A stretch of DNA of 64,000 nt, taken from contig OU744732.1 in the NCBI GenBank assembly GCA_916613615.1, forward strand, positions 56,938,727 to 57,002,726, in the 5' to 3' direction. This DNA comes from Steromphala cineraria. Its lineage: Eukaryota; Mollusca; Gastropoda; Trochida; Trochidae. The position numbers and the translations under genes are program-made. The notes under the pieces were generated by a model, which was given only the letters and a program-made list of their open reading frames with translations, did not search any database and had not been told where the DNA came from. Of the stretch, positions 11,581-24,109 are shown in pieces. Positions within the stretch are counted from its first letter, which is position 1, and every line of letters starts with the position of its first letter.

Positions 11581-12960
11581 TTGTCAACAAAATCCTTCAT
11601 AAGTGATCAGCAGCTTTAGATCTAAGTAATATGTGTTCCTTTGCACTAAGGCAAGATAATTGTGCTTATTTCTTTCTTACAAGGGAATATAGGGATTATT
11701 AAAATCAAATTTCAAAACAAATTCACAAATATGACCCCATCTGTCTATTAAAGCATGCCAAATACCGGAATTAAGCAGTGGCGAAACGATTCAGAAAAAT
11801 GGTTTTGGAATGGTTATGGTACACATTGACAGTTTGTGATTCTTTGCAAGTGCTCCTGGAGTTATTTTATGGACGTCAACATCAAACTCAAACTACATGA
11901 TATTTGCACTTAGATACACTAGTAAGTGAACAAACTTAAGATACGCAGCTGTATGCATCATATATTCATGAACTGTCACAAGAAACAGGAATGTTGTCAT
12001 ACTAGTTCTAGTTCTTATAGTCATGGTGATAATAATATTGATAACACAAATTTATACAATGAATATTTAAAAGGCTCATATTTCACCACTAACTTATATA
12101 TATGTTTCCAGGAACACAATTTTACCAGGTAACAATTCACTTCTTGTTGAACAGAGGCACATTTTTAATACAGTTACTTGCCCAACTAGACATCCTGATT
12201 CTCAACTTGTGATTCCGTGTTGGACAGAGAATCATAACGCTTCACAATCTAAATTTATTAAGCAATGATGGTAACCCACTCATCTAGCGAACTGCGACCA
12301 TCGTTGCTGACGTACACTGTTAGCGGTGAATGGAACCAGGATTTAAATCTAAAAGAAAATGAAATCTTCTTCTCAATAAGACGTTATGTCAACTTACATT
12401 ATCTATCAGACACATCTGAATTAAGAGATTCAATCACTTTGTACTTCAAGGAAATGAGTAAACATTTATGAAAAGTGGAATTAGACGGAATACAAACAAG
12501 CTATGTAGGTAAAGCAAAGTCCCCGAAGGAAGTGATGGCACAAAGTGAAGGATGTTTTAGAAGCGTGCCCAACACCATGAAATTGGCTTATCTCAAACTG
12601 AAAACACTAAAGGCCAAAATGTTTTGTCTTTAACAAGGCTCCTTAAATTGTTTGAATCGCATATATCAAATATAATTACTAGTATCGCTGCTGGAAAGTA
12701 TTATTCTAAAGTCAATGGGTTTTAAACAGCGACATTATGTCATGGAAACCTATTAATAAAAGGACAATTTGTAGTTGGTAGGGTTTAAAATGTAGATATG
12801 AAGTGTGATTCGGCTTTGACGCATTTCAAAGGCTGATTTCAGAATTTCATTGTCATAGTATTTTGTCGCTTACAAGTAAGATATTCTAAATTACTAATCA
12901 TAATATAAATGACAGTTGTATTGTTACTAATGCCAATCAATAGGACATGAAAATCCTGGA
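11581..12960. other. No gene seen
   Basis: Two 68-codon frames (11926-12132 and 12265-12471) have no recognisable motifs. Nothing else supported. Confidence 0.45.
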
Positions 12961-13330
12961 TCGTCAGATTCAAAGTTTAAAGTCCGGACATAGCGAAGGC
13001 AAAAGTCTTGACCGGAAATGATTAGAAACACTTAAGTCTGTACCATATGGTCAAACTATTGATCACTTCATTAAAGTAGAAGCAATGATCGCAAAGTAAG
13101 TCTCAAGTAGTGATTAACCAATTTCCTTACAGATCAGATAGCTTAAGGATCCATCAACAAGGTATAACCATATATTGGCGAGGTCTTTAGAAACGTTTTA
13201 GGCACAATTTATGCATTCGAACTAAATCACAGCACTTTCCTGAAATCAATATAATTTGTATTTCTCAATCAAATCAAACTTTTCAATTTGATAAATTGGT
13301 GAAAAGATGTTAAAATATGAAATTAGAGTT
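12961..13330. repeat. Segmental repeat block A, diverged copy
   Basis: It shares, in order, GTCAAACTATTGATCAC, AAGTCTCAAGTA, CAATT(T/A)C, AGATA(G/T)CTTAAGGA(T/C)CCAT, ATATTGG(C/T)GAG(G/A)TCT and AGAAAC with 20660-21060 and, interrupted by a MITE, with 30655-31370. Its upstream flank also resembles the 36.87-36.95 kb repeat. This is the most diverged of the long block A copies. Confidence 0.6.
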
Positions 13331-15246
13331 TATCGAAGTTACTAAGTAAATGTATTTCCTTCGAGGGCAGTCATATCGTAGTTCATAATATTTTAATAAG
13401 ATGCCCTGAGGTAAAATATCACTTTTCCATTGTGACATGATATTATAAACAATGCTCTAATGTTGTGTTCTACTCAGGCCGCCGCCGACTAGCCTGCCTA
13501 TGCTGAGAAGTAAGTTTCAGGATTTTCGTAAATTTGGCAACTAAGGTAATAAAAGGAATATTATTTTCGTCCCAATGACATACTATATGTCAGCAGCACT
13601 CTTGCTAATAGGGCATTCCTCAAAGACTAATATTTGACACTCCTGTCGTCAATATAATATATCATGATCATGGACACTCTCCTCAATGTATTTTAATATG
13701 TATCTATAACTGTTCCGAATAAGAGATTTGCTTTACCTGCAATGTCATTCTTATTTTTTAAAGAAACATTAGATTAAACATGAGGAGAATAAACAATTTG
13801 AAAAAAAATTAACTTATTTTTAAATATATTTTAATGGGTTTTTTTTTCAAATTTAGTTACTTCCGAAATGTAAAATCAATCAAAATCACTAAATGGTGAC
13901 TTAAACTTATGAATAGTCAAATTGAATTACATCCACAGCATTATTATTGTATTTAAAAGGTAATTGATACGGAGTAGTTATGGTTTGCTCAAATTAAAAG
14001 GGCTGTTCGAGGTTTAAACAAGTTTTCTGCTTCTTTTGCTTTCTTCTTCGTTCAACAGTGAATTCATTCTCAAATAAACTTATTATCTCCCCCCCCCCCC
14101 AAAAAAAAACCAATCAAACCAACAACAAACGAATATGTTGTTTGAAGTTTTGCTTCTACTTTTCACATTACCAAAACACTCAACATGTACATAGAGAAAA
14201 CTGTAAAAATATTGTTCATTATTCTTAACAAAACAACGTTAAATTGAACCTGTTTTTCCAGTTTATTATAATCAATATGCTATAGGTAAACATTTTCCTT
14301 ATATGAATTCTTCGTGCCACCATGAGAGATTCAATAAATCATAACAATAAAATTGACACAAAAGGGAACGATAGACAATTGTGCATCGATTTGGAAACAT
14401 TTTGCTTTCTCTTTTCAAAAGGAACAGACAAATTGATTAAGATAGTTGTCATCGTTTACATTTTACAAGATTAACCATGTTTTATATCAACATTAAAGTT
14501 AAAAAAATAAGGTTGTAATAGAACAAACTGTAGTCACATACATCGATGAATATAGACAAACATCAAACCGCTTGATGTGCAAACATTGATGTGGATAAAC
14601 GTACATGTAATCTGTTGATAAACGTAATCTGTTGCTAGAGAGGAATGTGAAAACTTTGTATCTGATCTATATCTATTTTCACGTGAAAGTCAATTGCAAA
14701 TTCCCTTTTTGATGTACGATAACAATATGAAAGTCATCATCTAAAAAGGGCAAATGGTAAACTTCACTCTCATGTACTGTTTCGCTTTACTTCATTTGTA
14801 ATTATCAACCCTTTAATCTTTCTGCTCCCCTTCATCGAAAATTGTTTAAATCACAATAAAGTTTCTCGTTTATTACACAATGTATCATGTTAAATACATT
14901 ATAACATTTAGATACAAACATGTTAAATGATTGATCCAAAACATAGAATATCAATTACGTTGAAAATGTTGTTTTGGTTGAAAAAGGTAGAGCCATGAAA
15001 AATTATGAGTACTTTCATGGAAGCAGTAAGTCATTTTTTTAATGTCTATAAGTCCTTGTATATATAATGACTCCATTCTTTGATTTATTCTTGATATCAG
15101 AAGTAGAGAATGTTCCTTCTCACGGCTTGTATTTATCAATTATTCATATGAAAAAAATAATCAGAAAGAGATTTTATACAACCAACAGAGTTGAGAAACA
15201 CTACTGTATATGAAAACCGTAAAAAACGAGACGAGTTAGAGTCTTA
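13331..15246. other. No gene seen
   Basis: AT-rich sequence without supported genes. It includes a C12-A9 homopolymer junction at 14089-14109. Confidence 0.5.
14089..14109. repeat. C12 followed by A9 homopolymer run
   Basis: Twelve C residues run straight into nine A residues. Such a stretch is prone to slippage and sequencing error, so its exact length should not be trusted. Confidence 0.9.
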
Positions 15247-17330
15247 AACATTGAAATCAGATGTATAAAAGACACCTTATATTATAAGGAAATGGCATTT
15301 AAAATATATATGATATATTGTATGCTTCCCTATCAGCTTATACAGTTTGATGATCCATATTTAAACCACTGTTATCCCTTGTATGGTTGCTCGGAAGACA
15401 CAGGTTCACTATATAAAAATGCTACAAGATTTATAATATCAATTACGTACTTAATACATTACAAATGTAAAAAATTGATTTATTTTTAAAATTGCACCCT
15501 TGTGACTGTTTAAAACATATGAAACTTTGTTTTCTTGTTTTCCACGAATTTTCAAATTGTCAAACATATTATTGAACAAAGTGACAATCAGATTCAATGC
15601 ATAACCTTGTTTTAATAACTGTCTTGAAATTACTAAAATATAAAAGATAATGACTAATAAATACTCAAACTCTTGCACCGAACTTGAAGAAGTGTTATTC
15701 AAGATATCAAATGTTAACCTATCATGTTAACTTTTCTAAGGATTTACTTCAAATTAGATAGTCATTGTGGATTTGTTAAGCTGCATAACGAGATCAGTGC
15801 TTCATTCTAAAGTGGTAAGGCACAGCTGGTTAGACATTGACAGTTATTAGATACTTCTCTCAGGAGCAGGAAGGTGGTTATTGATTAACATATGCTCTTA
15901 CTCTCTTGTACTGAGCCATTGACATTTCGGTGTCGATCAAATCTCTCCTTGACATTAGAAAGATCACAATGATTTGATAGATATGAAATATAGGACGTTA
16001 CATGGACAGCTGACACGATTCGATGTCTTTGAAATTGATTTTTTTCAGGGGTTTTATCAGTTCCTTTATGCAACAATATAGCATGTGTGTGTAGATGTTT
16101 GCAACTTCATCAAAATAAATGGTACGTACACAAAGTAAACTTGAAAATGAAAAAAAGACGTCCCTGACTGTCAAACTCTCTCTGGATAAACCACCCAAAT
16201 GCAATCTTACATATACTTAAATGTTTTGGTAACTTCACATTCTACAACTATAATTCGAATGAAATAAGTTTTTTTGAAATTTTCCATAACAATATTTTTG
16301 TGTAAATGATGATATTTATTTACAATGATCAAAACAACCATCCACTCCATATTTACAGGAAACTTAAACGATCATGGTGAAACAACAAGACCAGAAAGAC
16401 AAAATTCATCCATTTATTTAAACATAAGACATAAGTTACATTGAAAGCTCACCAGCTAGGCCGTGAAGTAGCATATATTGATGAATTATCATTTGTAGTT
16501 TTAAGGGAAAATTACAATACATTTATGATTTTCAGAAATCCTGATTGAATGCTTGTTCAATTCTTCACATGATTTTCGATCTATCTGCGAGTTGTCTATC
16601 CAGGACAGACGGCGAGGTTATACATTTACTACAAAACTCCAATCCAATACAATTGCGCCTATTTAAGGGTCACCAGTTGTCTGACAAAATCATCGCCTCC
16701 AAAGTTGGGAATACAAGAAAACTGAATAAACCAGTTTAACATGTTTTGAAATTTGTTTGTTGTGTCTTTTGTTCCCTACAAGACAGAAGTACCTGGTCAA
16801 TCTAACAGTGTTAAACCTACCGACATCAAACTAACTTAACCATGTTACACCAGAATACGATTACAACTGTTTACTGAACTATAAAAGGAGTTTCTCTCTA
16901 ATGTGTTTTGTTTGAATTCAGTTAGCCTTATGTTATAAAATGTAACAAAATGTAATCAAATGTAACATAATGTATGTTTACTAACAACTGTCATGAAAAT
17001 ATAAAGTATGTGTTTGAATTTCCCATCTGAATCGAATTTTTGTCCTAACTCAAAATTTTTGGTATAACATTGTTAACTTTTTGCACTTTGGTGTACTTTT
17101 TACCAGAAAACATGTACTTTACTGGTTTGCCAGTGCTTAACTGCTACATCAATTCGACATTGACCTTCTCAACAATGTGTAAAGGTATGAAGTTTTTGCC
17201 ATTATTAAGGAACTGGCTAAATTCCAAGAGAATGGTTGAAATTTCAACTTCCCGACATGTTATTAAAAGAGTGTTTCAAACTTAATCTTAACAATACTAA
17301 GTCACTTTATATATCAAGATCTTTCAATCA
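15247..17330. repeat. Segmental duplication block B, copy 1
   Basis: Collinear over about 2.1 kb with 25600-27722. Shared stretches include CACAGCTGGTTAGACATTGA (15821 versus 26060), TATGCAACAATATAGCATGT and CCTACCGACATCAAACTAAC. By eye identity is 85-90 percent with many indels. Open frames are not conserved between copies: those at 15885-16204 are disrupted in the second copy, arguing against coding function. Shorter and older relatives of the central part lie at about 38310-38440 and 59180-59300. Confidence 0.8.
16924..16976. repeat. Short (AAATGTAAC)n-like minisatellite
   Basis: About four imperfect 10-11 bp units of AAATGTAAC/AAATGTAATC. The equivalent site in the paralogous block (near 27370) has fewer units, showing length turnover since the duplication. 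Confidence 0.6.
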
Positions 17331-18043
17331 TGTCCTTGTACGGGTTAAGCATGGAGTGTTTGCAAACATATTGACTTGTCAAAGGGTTAATATTTGAAGA
17401 GTCTTTAAAGTAACAGCCATTGGTTACTAATCATGAGAAAAACTATTCAGAGGTTATGGTGGTCCATCCTGTAAATTTGAAAATATTCTGACACTGTGTA
17501 TGCTAATTATAAAATCGTAAGACAGTAGTTTTCACGTAGTTCTGGAGATATACTTAATCATATCAAGTACTTAAGCATAGAGTCAAGTAGGACATCATAT
17601 AAGGCACACCCAGGACATGATCAGACACTTACTGGACTGCCTCAGCTGATCAAGTGATCAATCAACTCATTAAAACGAAATCCATGACTCTTGATTAAGT
17701 CTCAAGTGATCATCAAGCAATTTCCTGACAGGTCAAATACCCCATTAGACTATTACTAGAGCATAACGAAAGATCGAAATGAACGTGTTATCTTCATTTC
17801 TGAATTCAACTAGATTTGCTCACATGGTCAATGGAAAGTTTAATCGACACATGGGAAAACCTTTAACAGTGTATTGACTTCATATCGGGGACATAATTTC
17901 ATTTATCAGATAGCTGAAAGTGAGAAACGTTTTCTCTATAAGAGATATCCTATTTAGGACCACAGGACCACCAGACCATTAAACAAAATCCAAATTGCAG
18001 AAAATCAAAGATGCCATTTCAACGCTCTGCCATACCGGTACCT
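17331..18043. repeat. Segment present only in duplication copy 1; contains block F
   Basis: The paralogous unit jumps from TTTCAATCATT (27722) to ATTGTAAGAACCTG (27744), so 17331-19895 is either inserted here or deleted there. Near 17600-17750 lies block F (GGCACACCCAGGACATGATC, then CTTGATTAAGTCTCAAG), also found at 38030-38150 and 57640-57710. The rest holds nothing recognisable. Confidence 0.55.
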
Positions 18044-19272
18044 TTAATGTCCCCCACCGATGGGATATTGCGATAGAATTGTCACAATAAGTAAATACTA
18101 TATTCCCATTGGCAATAAGTGCAATGGTTCAAGAGATATGGCGTTAACGAGAGTTTCAAAAGTGGTCAAAGTGCCAATGTGACCTTGAAAATAAGGTAAA
18201 GGTCATCGAAAGTGACTGGTGTCTGCGTTATCCCTCAATGTAGTTTCTAACCAAATTTGAAGACATTCGGTCCAGTGGTTTATGAGATATCAAGTAAACA
18301 AGAGTTTCAAAAATGGGGAAAGTGGTGACCTAGAAATTAGGGTCAAGGTCACCAAAAGTGACTTGTGTCTACATAATCCCTCAATGTAGGCTGTGACCAA
18401 ATTTGAGGACATTTCATGAATCGGTTCATCAGATATAAGATGTTTCAAAAGTTTTCAAGGAACCGTGGTGACCTTGAAAATTCAGGTCAAAGTCATCCAA
18501 AGTATTTGGTATTGGCTTAGTCTCACAGGCTGTGACTAAATTTGAAGACATTTTGTAAAACGGTTCAGGAGATATTGTGTTGACAAGAGTATCAAAAGTG
18601 TCCAAAGTGCCGGAGTGACCTTGAAAATAATGTCAAGGTCACCGGAAGTGACTGGTGTCTGAGTAATCCTCCAATGTAGGCTGTGACGAAATTTGAAGAC
18701 ATTAGGTGCAGAAGTTCATAAGATAACGAGTTAAAAAGACTAACAACAGTTGCCAAAGTGCTGAGTGACCTTGAAAATACTGTCAAGGTCACCTGAAGTG
18801 ACTGGTGTCTGCGTAATCCCCCAAGTGAGGCAGTGACCAAATTTGAAGACATTGGGTGCAACGGTTCTTGAGATATAGTGTTAACAAGAGTTTCAAGAGT
18901 GGTCAAAGTGCCGTTGTGACCTTGAAAATAAGGTCAAGGTCACCAAAAGCGACTGGTGTCTGCGTAATACCCCAAGTGAAAGTGTCACTAAATTTGAAGA
19001 CGTTGGGTGCAACGGTTCTTGATATATCGCGTTAACAAGATTTCAAGAGTGGTCAAAGTGCCGTTGTGACCTTGAAAATAAGGTCAAGGTCACCAAAAGT
19101 GACTGGTGTCTGCGTAATCCCCATAGTGAGACTGTCATCAAATTTGAAGACTTTGGGTGCAACGGTTCTTGAGATATCGCGTTAACAAGGATCCGGACGT
19201 ACGTACGGACGGACGTACGGACGGACGCCGCTGAATACAATGTCCCCCGTTCCGCGTTGCGGCGGGGGATAA
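18044..19272. mobile_element. Pearl-like element with seven ~148-bp core repeats
   Basis: Seven tandem units start at the GACC(T/T)TGAAAAT landmark near 18181, 18327, 18469, 18617, 18767, 18918 and 19068, giving spacings of 142-151 bp. Each unit contains GGTCAAGGTCACC, GTGACTGGTGTCTGCGTAAT and AAATTTGAAGACAT. The last three units are the most alike. The array is followed by an (ACGG)n run (19196-19228) and a GC-rich hairpin, GTCCCCCG...CGGGGGAT. A related GTCCCCCACCGATGGG sits at the left edge. Tandem core, ACGG run and terminal palindrome is the pearl/HINE architecture. It is non-coding: minus-strand frames here (for example 18592-18906) simply read through the repeats. Confidence 0.75.
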
Positions 19273-19889
19273 TACTCTAAGGTGGCCATCATCATGAAAA
19301 GAAAGATATTTCAAATTTGATTCTTTTAACGATTAATTGTCACATTCAATCAAAGTAATGTTTTTCGATAAGCTCATTCAATTTGTTTTGACTAAATAAT
19401 ATACATGCACATACCATGTATAGTGTACATACACTGTCCTTTAAAAGGTCAATGGCGTTTTCTCAAATAATGCGAATATTTTCGGTAAATATACGTGTCT
19501 CTCGAGTCTCTTGTACTGTCTTAATATCCAATGGTCATTATAATAACTGACACATTTTTTAGATTGGAGAAGATGATATTTTACCCCCATGATTTTTAGT
19601 TCACCAAAAAAATAAAATTAAGTCAAGTAGATTGTCTTCATTTTTTATCTGCACCATTTGTGTCCTTCCTTCTTACTTTTTTCTGCTGCTAAGCGGTGTA
19701 AAACTCACATTTCTCAGATGTTTTTATAGTTCTCTTATTTAGCACTTACAATTAAATACAAGTCTTTAAGTATAATGACAATTTATTCATATTAGCTTTT
19801 AGATATTAATCTAAGATTACAATGCAAAAGACAAGCATTTGGCTAACTATTATTAAATAGCCAATTGTAATTTTATAATGTGTTAGGAT
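19273..19889. other. No gene seen
   Basis: AT-rich sequence between the pearl-like element and duplicated block D. No supported feature. Confidence 0.5.
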
Positions 19890-20600
19890 TTATTCTTTTT
19901 ATTGTAAGAACCTGTCGTGTTCTTATCAGTCCTAAATAATACTCAAAATCTTCAAACGAATTTCTTTTGCATTTTACATCAGGTTACTGATACTCTAGTT
20001 GAAACTCTTAACATAAGTCATGAGGGAAACATCCTGATTAGTCCTTGATTGATCTGTGAATGTCAAATATGTAACAAAAAGGTTCTTTTGGACACCTGAA
20101 CCCCATTATAAAAATGTATTCTGTTAAAAAATAAGTCACTTAATCTAAATGTTACTAGCCATACAAACAAAATCTCAAATTCAAATCTAAATAAAGACAT
20201 GGTTGCCATGTCAAGTTAAATGCTCACCATTCTAGTCTAAAGCCAAAAAATAACCATCGTTGAAAATGCAGATTTGTCTGTTAAGGCTATGTTATATGTC
20301 AATGCGTCTTTAGAAGTTGTTCGTCTTTAACTTCATGTTCAGAGTACTATTACAACTGCTGTGTTTCTGTGTCTCCCCCCAAGAGTGGCCTTAAATGACA
20401 AATCGCTGACGTCGTAACCTAATTATAATGTGCACAGGGCTTTTGAAAGATCATTTTAATGTAATGCATTTTGAGGCTATCCAGTATCATGAGGAAAAAT
20501 AATACTATGTTTCTACAAAAGGAAAACAGTTGACTCATGATTTTGTTTGCCTCTGCACAACAGCCAAAGAACACAAACAAGGTGTGTGTTTACTTTACGA
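19890..20600. repeat. Segmental duplication block D, copy 1
   Basis: Collinear and highly similar to 27740-28430. Both contain ATTGTAAGAACCTGTCGTG, CTAAATAATACTCAAAATC, GACACCTGAACCCCATTATA, AAAGACATGGTTGCCATGTC and CTATCCAGTATCATGAGG. A third, older copy of its last part lies at 58418-58560. Stops occur in all frames of the copies, so it is not obviously coding. Confidence 0.85.
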
Positions 20601-20659
20601 ACCGTTGTATGGTTAACAAATAAGGAAGACAAAATAATCAAATCAAATGTGGAACATTA

Positions 20660-21060
20660 TTATAAACCAATCTAGTCAAACTATTGATCATGTCATTAAC
20701 TGGTAACAAGAGATCTTAAATTAAGTCTCAAGTACAGATTTACCAATTACTTTTCTCATCAGATATCTTAAGGACCCATTACCAGATATTGGTGAGATCT
20801 ATAGAAACTAGTACTTCCTATGTATTGTACGAACGTCAAACCAAATCTTTGCAATTTCTTGAAACGTTCCCATTTATATCGAACATGATAATCTCATAAT
20901 CAGTTTGGACTGATTGACTGAATTTACTTTCTGACCTTACAAAAATAAAAAAAGTTGACTCATAAAGCTACTATGTAGAGGTTTTCCAAAGATCATAGAA
21001 GCTTCTTTGTTGTCATTCATAATTTTTCACTTTTGTTAAAAACTGTTGTCCATTATTAAC
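20660..21060. repeat. Segmental duplication block A, copy without MITE
   Basis: Paralogue of 30655-31370 (offset about 10.0 kb) and of 12961-13330. At 20768-20771 it has a single TTAA, exactly where the other copy carries a 333-bp MITE, so it preserves the pre-insertion state. Confidence 0.8.
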
Positions 21061-21639
21061 TTGATATACAAATTTCATAGAATTGTATATTAGTTATTTT
21101 TATGTTCCATTTTCATTTTGTAAATGCCCAATGTCAACACGTGTTCCAACATAACATTGTAAGATCCTGGAGTATTCTAAGTGTAGTTATAAGATATTAA
21201 ATATAACAGCAAGTGTAATAGTTCTTTCAAAGAGTTAATAGGATCTTAACATTACAGCATACATACATACCTCTGTAATAACTTGCTAATGTGGTTATGC
21301 TGAACAGACAATAACATTGTCACCCTGTAATGTCATTATAAGAGGCAGCATCTTCCGTAGAAGAACCTGATACATTTCAGAACAGATGACTCCATCACGT
21401 TCAATTCAAATGTGTGAAAAAGTCAGTTAGGAATATTTTATAAAATTATGAACTTGTGATGCATGACAACGCCAATTTATACGGCTGTGAATTTGAAGTA
21501 ATGGACAACTAATTGACTCTTATTAAGTGTCGTTAATACACATAACTGCAAGGTATTTTAGGACATATTATGCATTAGTAAACAAAGCAAGTAAAAGAAA
21601 AAGAAAAACATATTTAGATGATGTTTTCTCAAATTTGCA
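21061..21639. other. Diverged duplicated sequence
   Basis: Weakly collinear with about 32100-32330: shared TTATTTTATGTTCCATT-like, AATAGTTCT(C/T)T and TGTAATAA(C/T)TTGCTA. No gene seen. Confidence 0.4.
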
Positions 21640-22004
21640 TTGGAATTACGTCCTTGACACATAGATATGGCAATCAGTCAGCATTGAACAAACAAACCAG
21701 CATCAAACAACCGTAACAAAAATTATTGATGAGACCACAGTCTGGTCATGAGATTATTAGATTATCATTTCCACTAAGAGGGGGTTTATACCCTCTCTAA
21801 ACGTAATTACTAAAGCACATCTGTAAAAGAATTTCCTGGTTATACGGTTAATGAGATCTGTGGAAATTATCCAATCTATATTTACAAAATATTCTTTGTT
21901 TTTTAAACTCAGGAATTCAAATAGGATAAATATAAAGAAATTCACCTATTAATATGTTAAACATTATTTTTCCCGAAACCTTATACATTGTACATGTATT
22001 TATA
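21640..22004. repeat. Segmental duplication block E, copy 1
   Basis: Paralogue of 32480-32925. Shared words are TTGATGAGACCACAGTCTG, TAATTACTAAAGCAC(A/G)TCTGT and GAAATTATCCAATCT. A 62-codon minus-strand frame spans it, and the paralogue keeps a related longer frame (32619-32891). The shared region is short, and the copies differ at many residues and indels. Confidence 0.75.
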
Positions 22005-22085
22005 GTTCCTTCAATTGGAACAGTTTATTTTCATTTTCCTGACATCACCTTTTATTCCCCCTACAACCTGCTAGTGCCCCTTTAA
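22005..22085. mobile_element. Truncated TTAA MITE (family AGGGGCAGTAGCACG), right end only
   Basis: CATTTTCCTGACATCACCTT, TATTCCCCCTA and CTAGTGCCCCTTTAA match the right end of the full elements at 35000-35364 and 49361-49724. The terminal TTAA is at 22082-22085. The left three-quarters is missing or unrecognisable. Confidence 0.7.
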
Positions 22086-22690
22086 GACAACCCCTAGAGT
22101 ACAAGGGAATTATTTATAATCAATTACGTGTTCAGACATAGAAGGCATTTATTACAGATCTCTCAAATTCCCCATTGATGACATTATATAAAGCGATTAG
22201 TGTTTCTTAGAAACCTCAGAATGCTTGAGATATGGCCGCCAAGGAATATTTCTGACATAAATCAAAAACGAATATTGGTTGAATGTTTCAATTAATTGAA
22301 TCATTGTCATTGTTAACATTACATACATTCACTTTAATGTTCCTTGTAAAACCATCTCCTAACAACATCCCTTGCCATTGACTTACATCAAAGGTTGGTA
22401 TTACACGAACATGAATCGAAAGCAATATATCAGGAGGAATAAGATATCACTTCATACAAGTTGATTGGTATCAGCAATCAGTAATCAACTTTGAAGCTAG
22501 GCTCTTATGCTATTGTAACAGACTCATCGTGTATACACATCCAGTATTTGACTTGTTGACAGGACGAAACTGAAAAGCAAACAACAATCAAGAAAACAAA
22601 TATTAACAGAAACTACTAAGGGGAAAGATTCGGATATCATCTATTTGTTGAATTGATAATACAAGGAGCGTTCTGTTGCATAGTAAACTA
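22086..22690. repeat. Segmental repeat block C, oldest copy
   Basis: Collinear with 39930-40560 and 43910-44560: ACCCCTAGAGT(A/T)CAAGG, GATGACATTATATAAAG(C/T)GAT, TCGTGTATACACATC and GGATATCATCTATTTGTTG. A stretch of about 45 bp present in the other two (near 40457 and 44456) is absent here, removing part of the minus-strand frame seen in them. Confidence 0.8.
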
Positions 22691-23281
22691 TAACAATTGT
22701 GAAACATATAACAAACTGAATTTTTTTTTACATCAGTTTGTTCAGAAAAAAATTATGTAATAGAAAAAATTGTTGTGCACGAATGAGGCATCATTCCACG
22801 AAACAACAGCTTGTTACAAACAATGATCACTGAAATGACAAATTTTAAATGTAATTTGTTGCAGTCAATACTTTAACTGTTAACAATAACGTATCAATCG
22901 TTATCAAAATTGCATCAAAGTTTAATTAATTGATCTGCCTTTCTACCTTCTAAATATGAGTACTAAGGATTGACGTTTTATATTTTTATGTCTATTGTAA
23001 ATGTAGCTTGTAATAATTTAGTGGAAAGTTTGGCACGTTCAGAAACTTATTGCAAACTTTAAAGCAACAGTATTAAAAGGAATAAATCCGAATTTTGGTA
23101 CAAGTTTCTTTGAATAGTTCATTCACGTCTCAGACTAATGGGCAGTACTTTGAATGCACTCATGTTTGAACGGCACATATCACTGAATCTATCTTGGTCC
23201 TATTGTCACCCTTATGCTAGCACATTACATATTAAACTATTAAAGCATAAGAACTGAACCATACTTATATACATACATGTA
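22691..23281. other. No gene seen
   Basis: AT-rich sequence with no supported feature. Confidence 0.5.
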
Positions 23282-23365
23282 GGTCTACCGCCCAAACTCA
23301 ATCCTCTCAAATGGCTGCAATACTGCCAAAGCGGCGCTAAACAATAACTCACTTACTCAACTGCA
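23282..23365 (+). mobile_element. 3' tail fragment of a mollusc-type SINE
   Basis: CTGCAATACTGCCAAAGCGGCGCTAAACAATAACTCACTTACTC is a tail resembling the 3' end of SINE family 1. The tRNA-like head is absent. Confidence 0.5.
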
Positions 23366-23589
23366 TCCTATATCTTCAACGAAAACAAAACTACGAACAC
23401 TTTGATACTTAAATCTGAGAACTTTGTAATCCTGAAAGAGTTACCGAAATTAGAATGTAGGTGTAGAAGACAAACCAAATTTGTGTTTTCTCATTTATCC
23501 TTCCTTTCTGTATGTTCTCTCATCATTTTGATCCCTATTATGCAAAAGAAAACTTTTATGCAAATTTAATTAACTTTCTCCTTGATTCG

Positions 23590-24070
23590 TTTATTGAAAA
23601 TAACACCTCTTACTGGAAGACTGAAGCTGTTTTATTCTCGGTTAAAAATGATAAGAATATAATACACCTTCATTTTGTTGGTGTTGAAGTAAGAATGGTT
23701 TTAACACATAAACATCTTGGAATAACACTTGCAAGTAATAGTAAATAGGCAGATCATATAGATAAAATTGTTGTTAAAATGGTGGCTTCTTTTCGAAGTT
23801 TGAAATACGTTTTTTGTAGAGGTACACTCAATAGAATTTATATTATGTTTATAAGACCACATCTAGAGTATGCAAGCGAAGTCTGGGATGGGTGTTTACA
23901 AGAACAAATTAACCAATTAGAGAAGATTCAATTACAAGCAGCACGACCTACCAAAATATACTTCAAATAAATTTCTATATCTTGAAACTGGTTGGGAAAC
24001 ACTGCAGGAACATCGAACGGAAACAAAATTAAACTTAATGTTCAAAATTCTAAATCAAATGACACCCCAA
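23590..24070 (+). pseudogene. LINE reverse transcriptase, C-terminal fragment (decayed)
   Basis: Conceptual translation shows the thumb and post-RT region of a jockey/CR1-group non-LTR retrotransposon. KTEAVLFS is followed by HKHLGITLASNSK, then a TAG stop at about 23746 where the family usually has W. Next come DHIDKIV...LKYVFCRGTLNRIYI, FIRPHLEYASEVWDGC and LEKIQLQAAR. A frameshift near 23955 is followed by FLYLETGWETLQEHR. The catalytic palm (FADD) is missing, so this is a 5'-truncated, dead copy, as is typical for LINEs. It belongs to a different family from the adjacent fragment: the two overlap in the region of the protein they represent. Confidence 0.8.
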
Positions 24071-24109
24071 ATTAGGTCAACTTTTCTGTTTTGCCGGGGA
24101 GCACTTAAA

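Noticed and set aside
18592..19240. Repetitive minus-strand frames with repeated LHPMSSNLVTA-like peptide
   Set aside because: The periodic peptide is only a translation of the ~148-bp DNA repeats of the pearl-like element, and the frames end at repeat indels.
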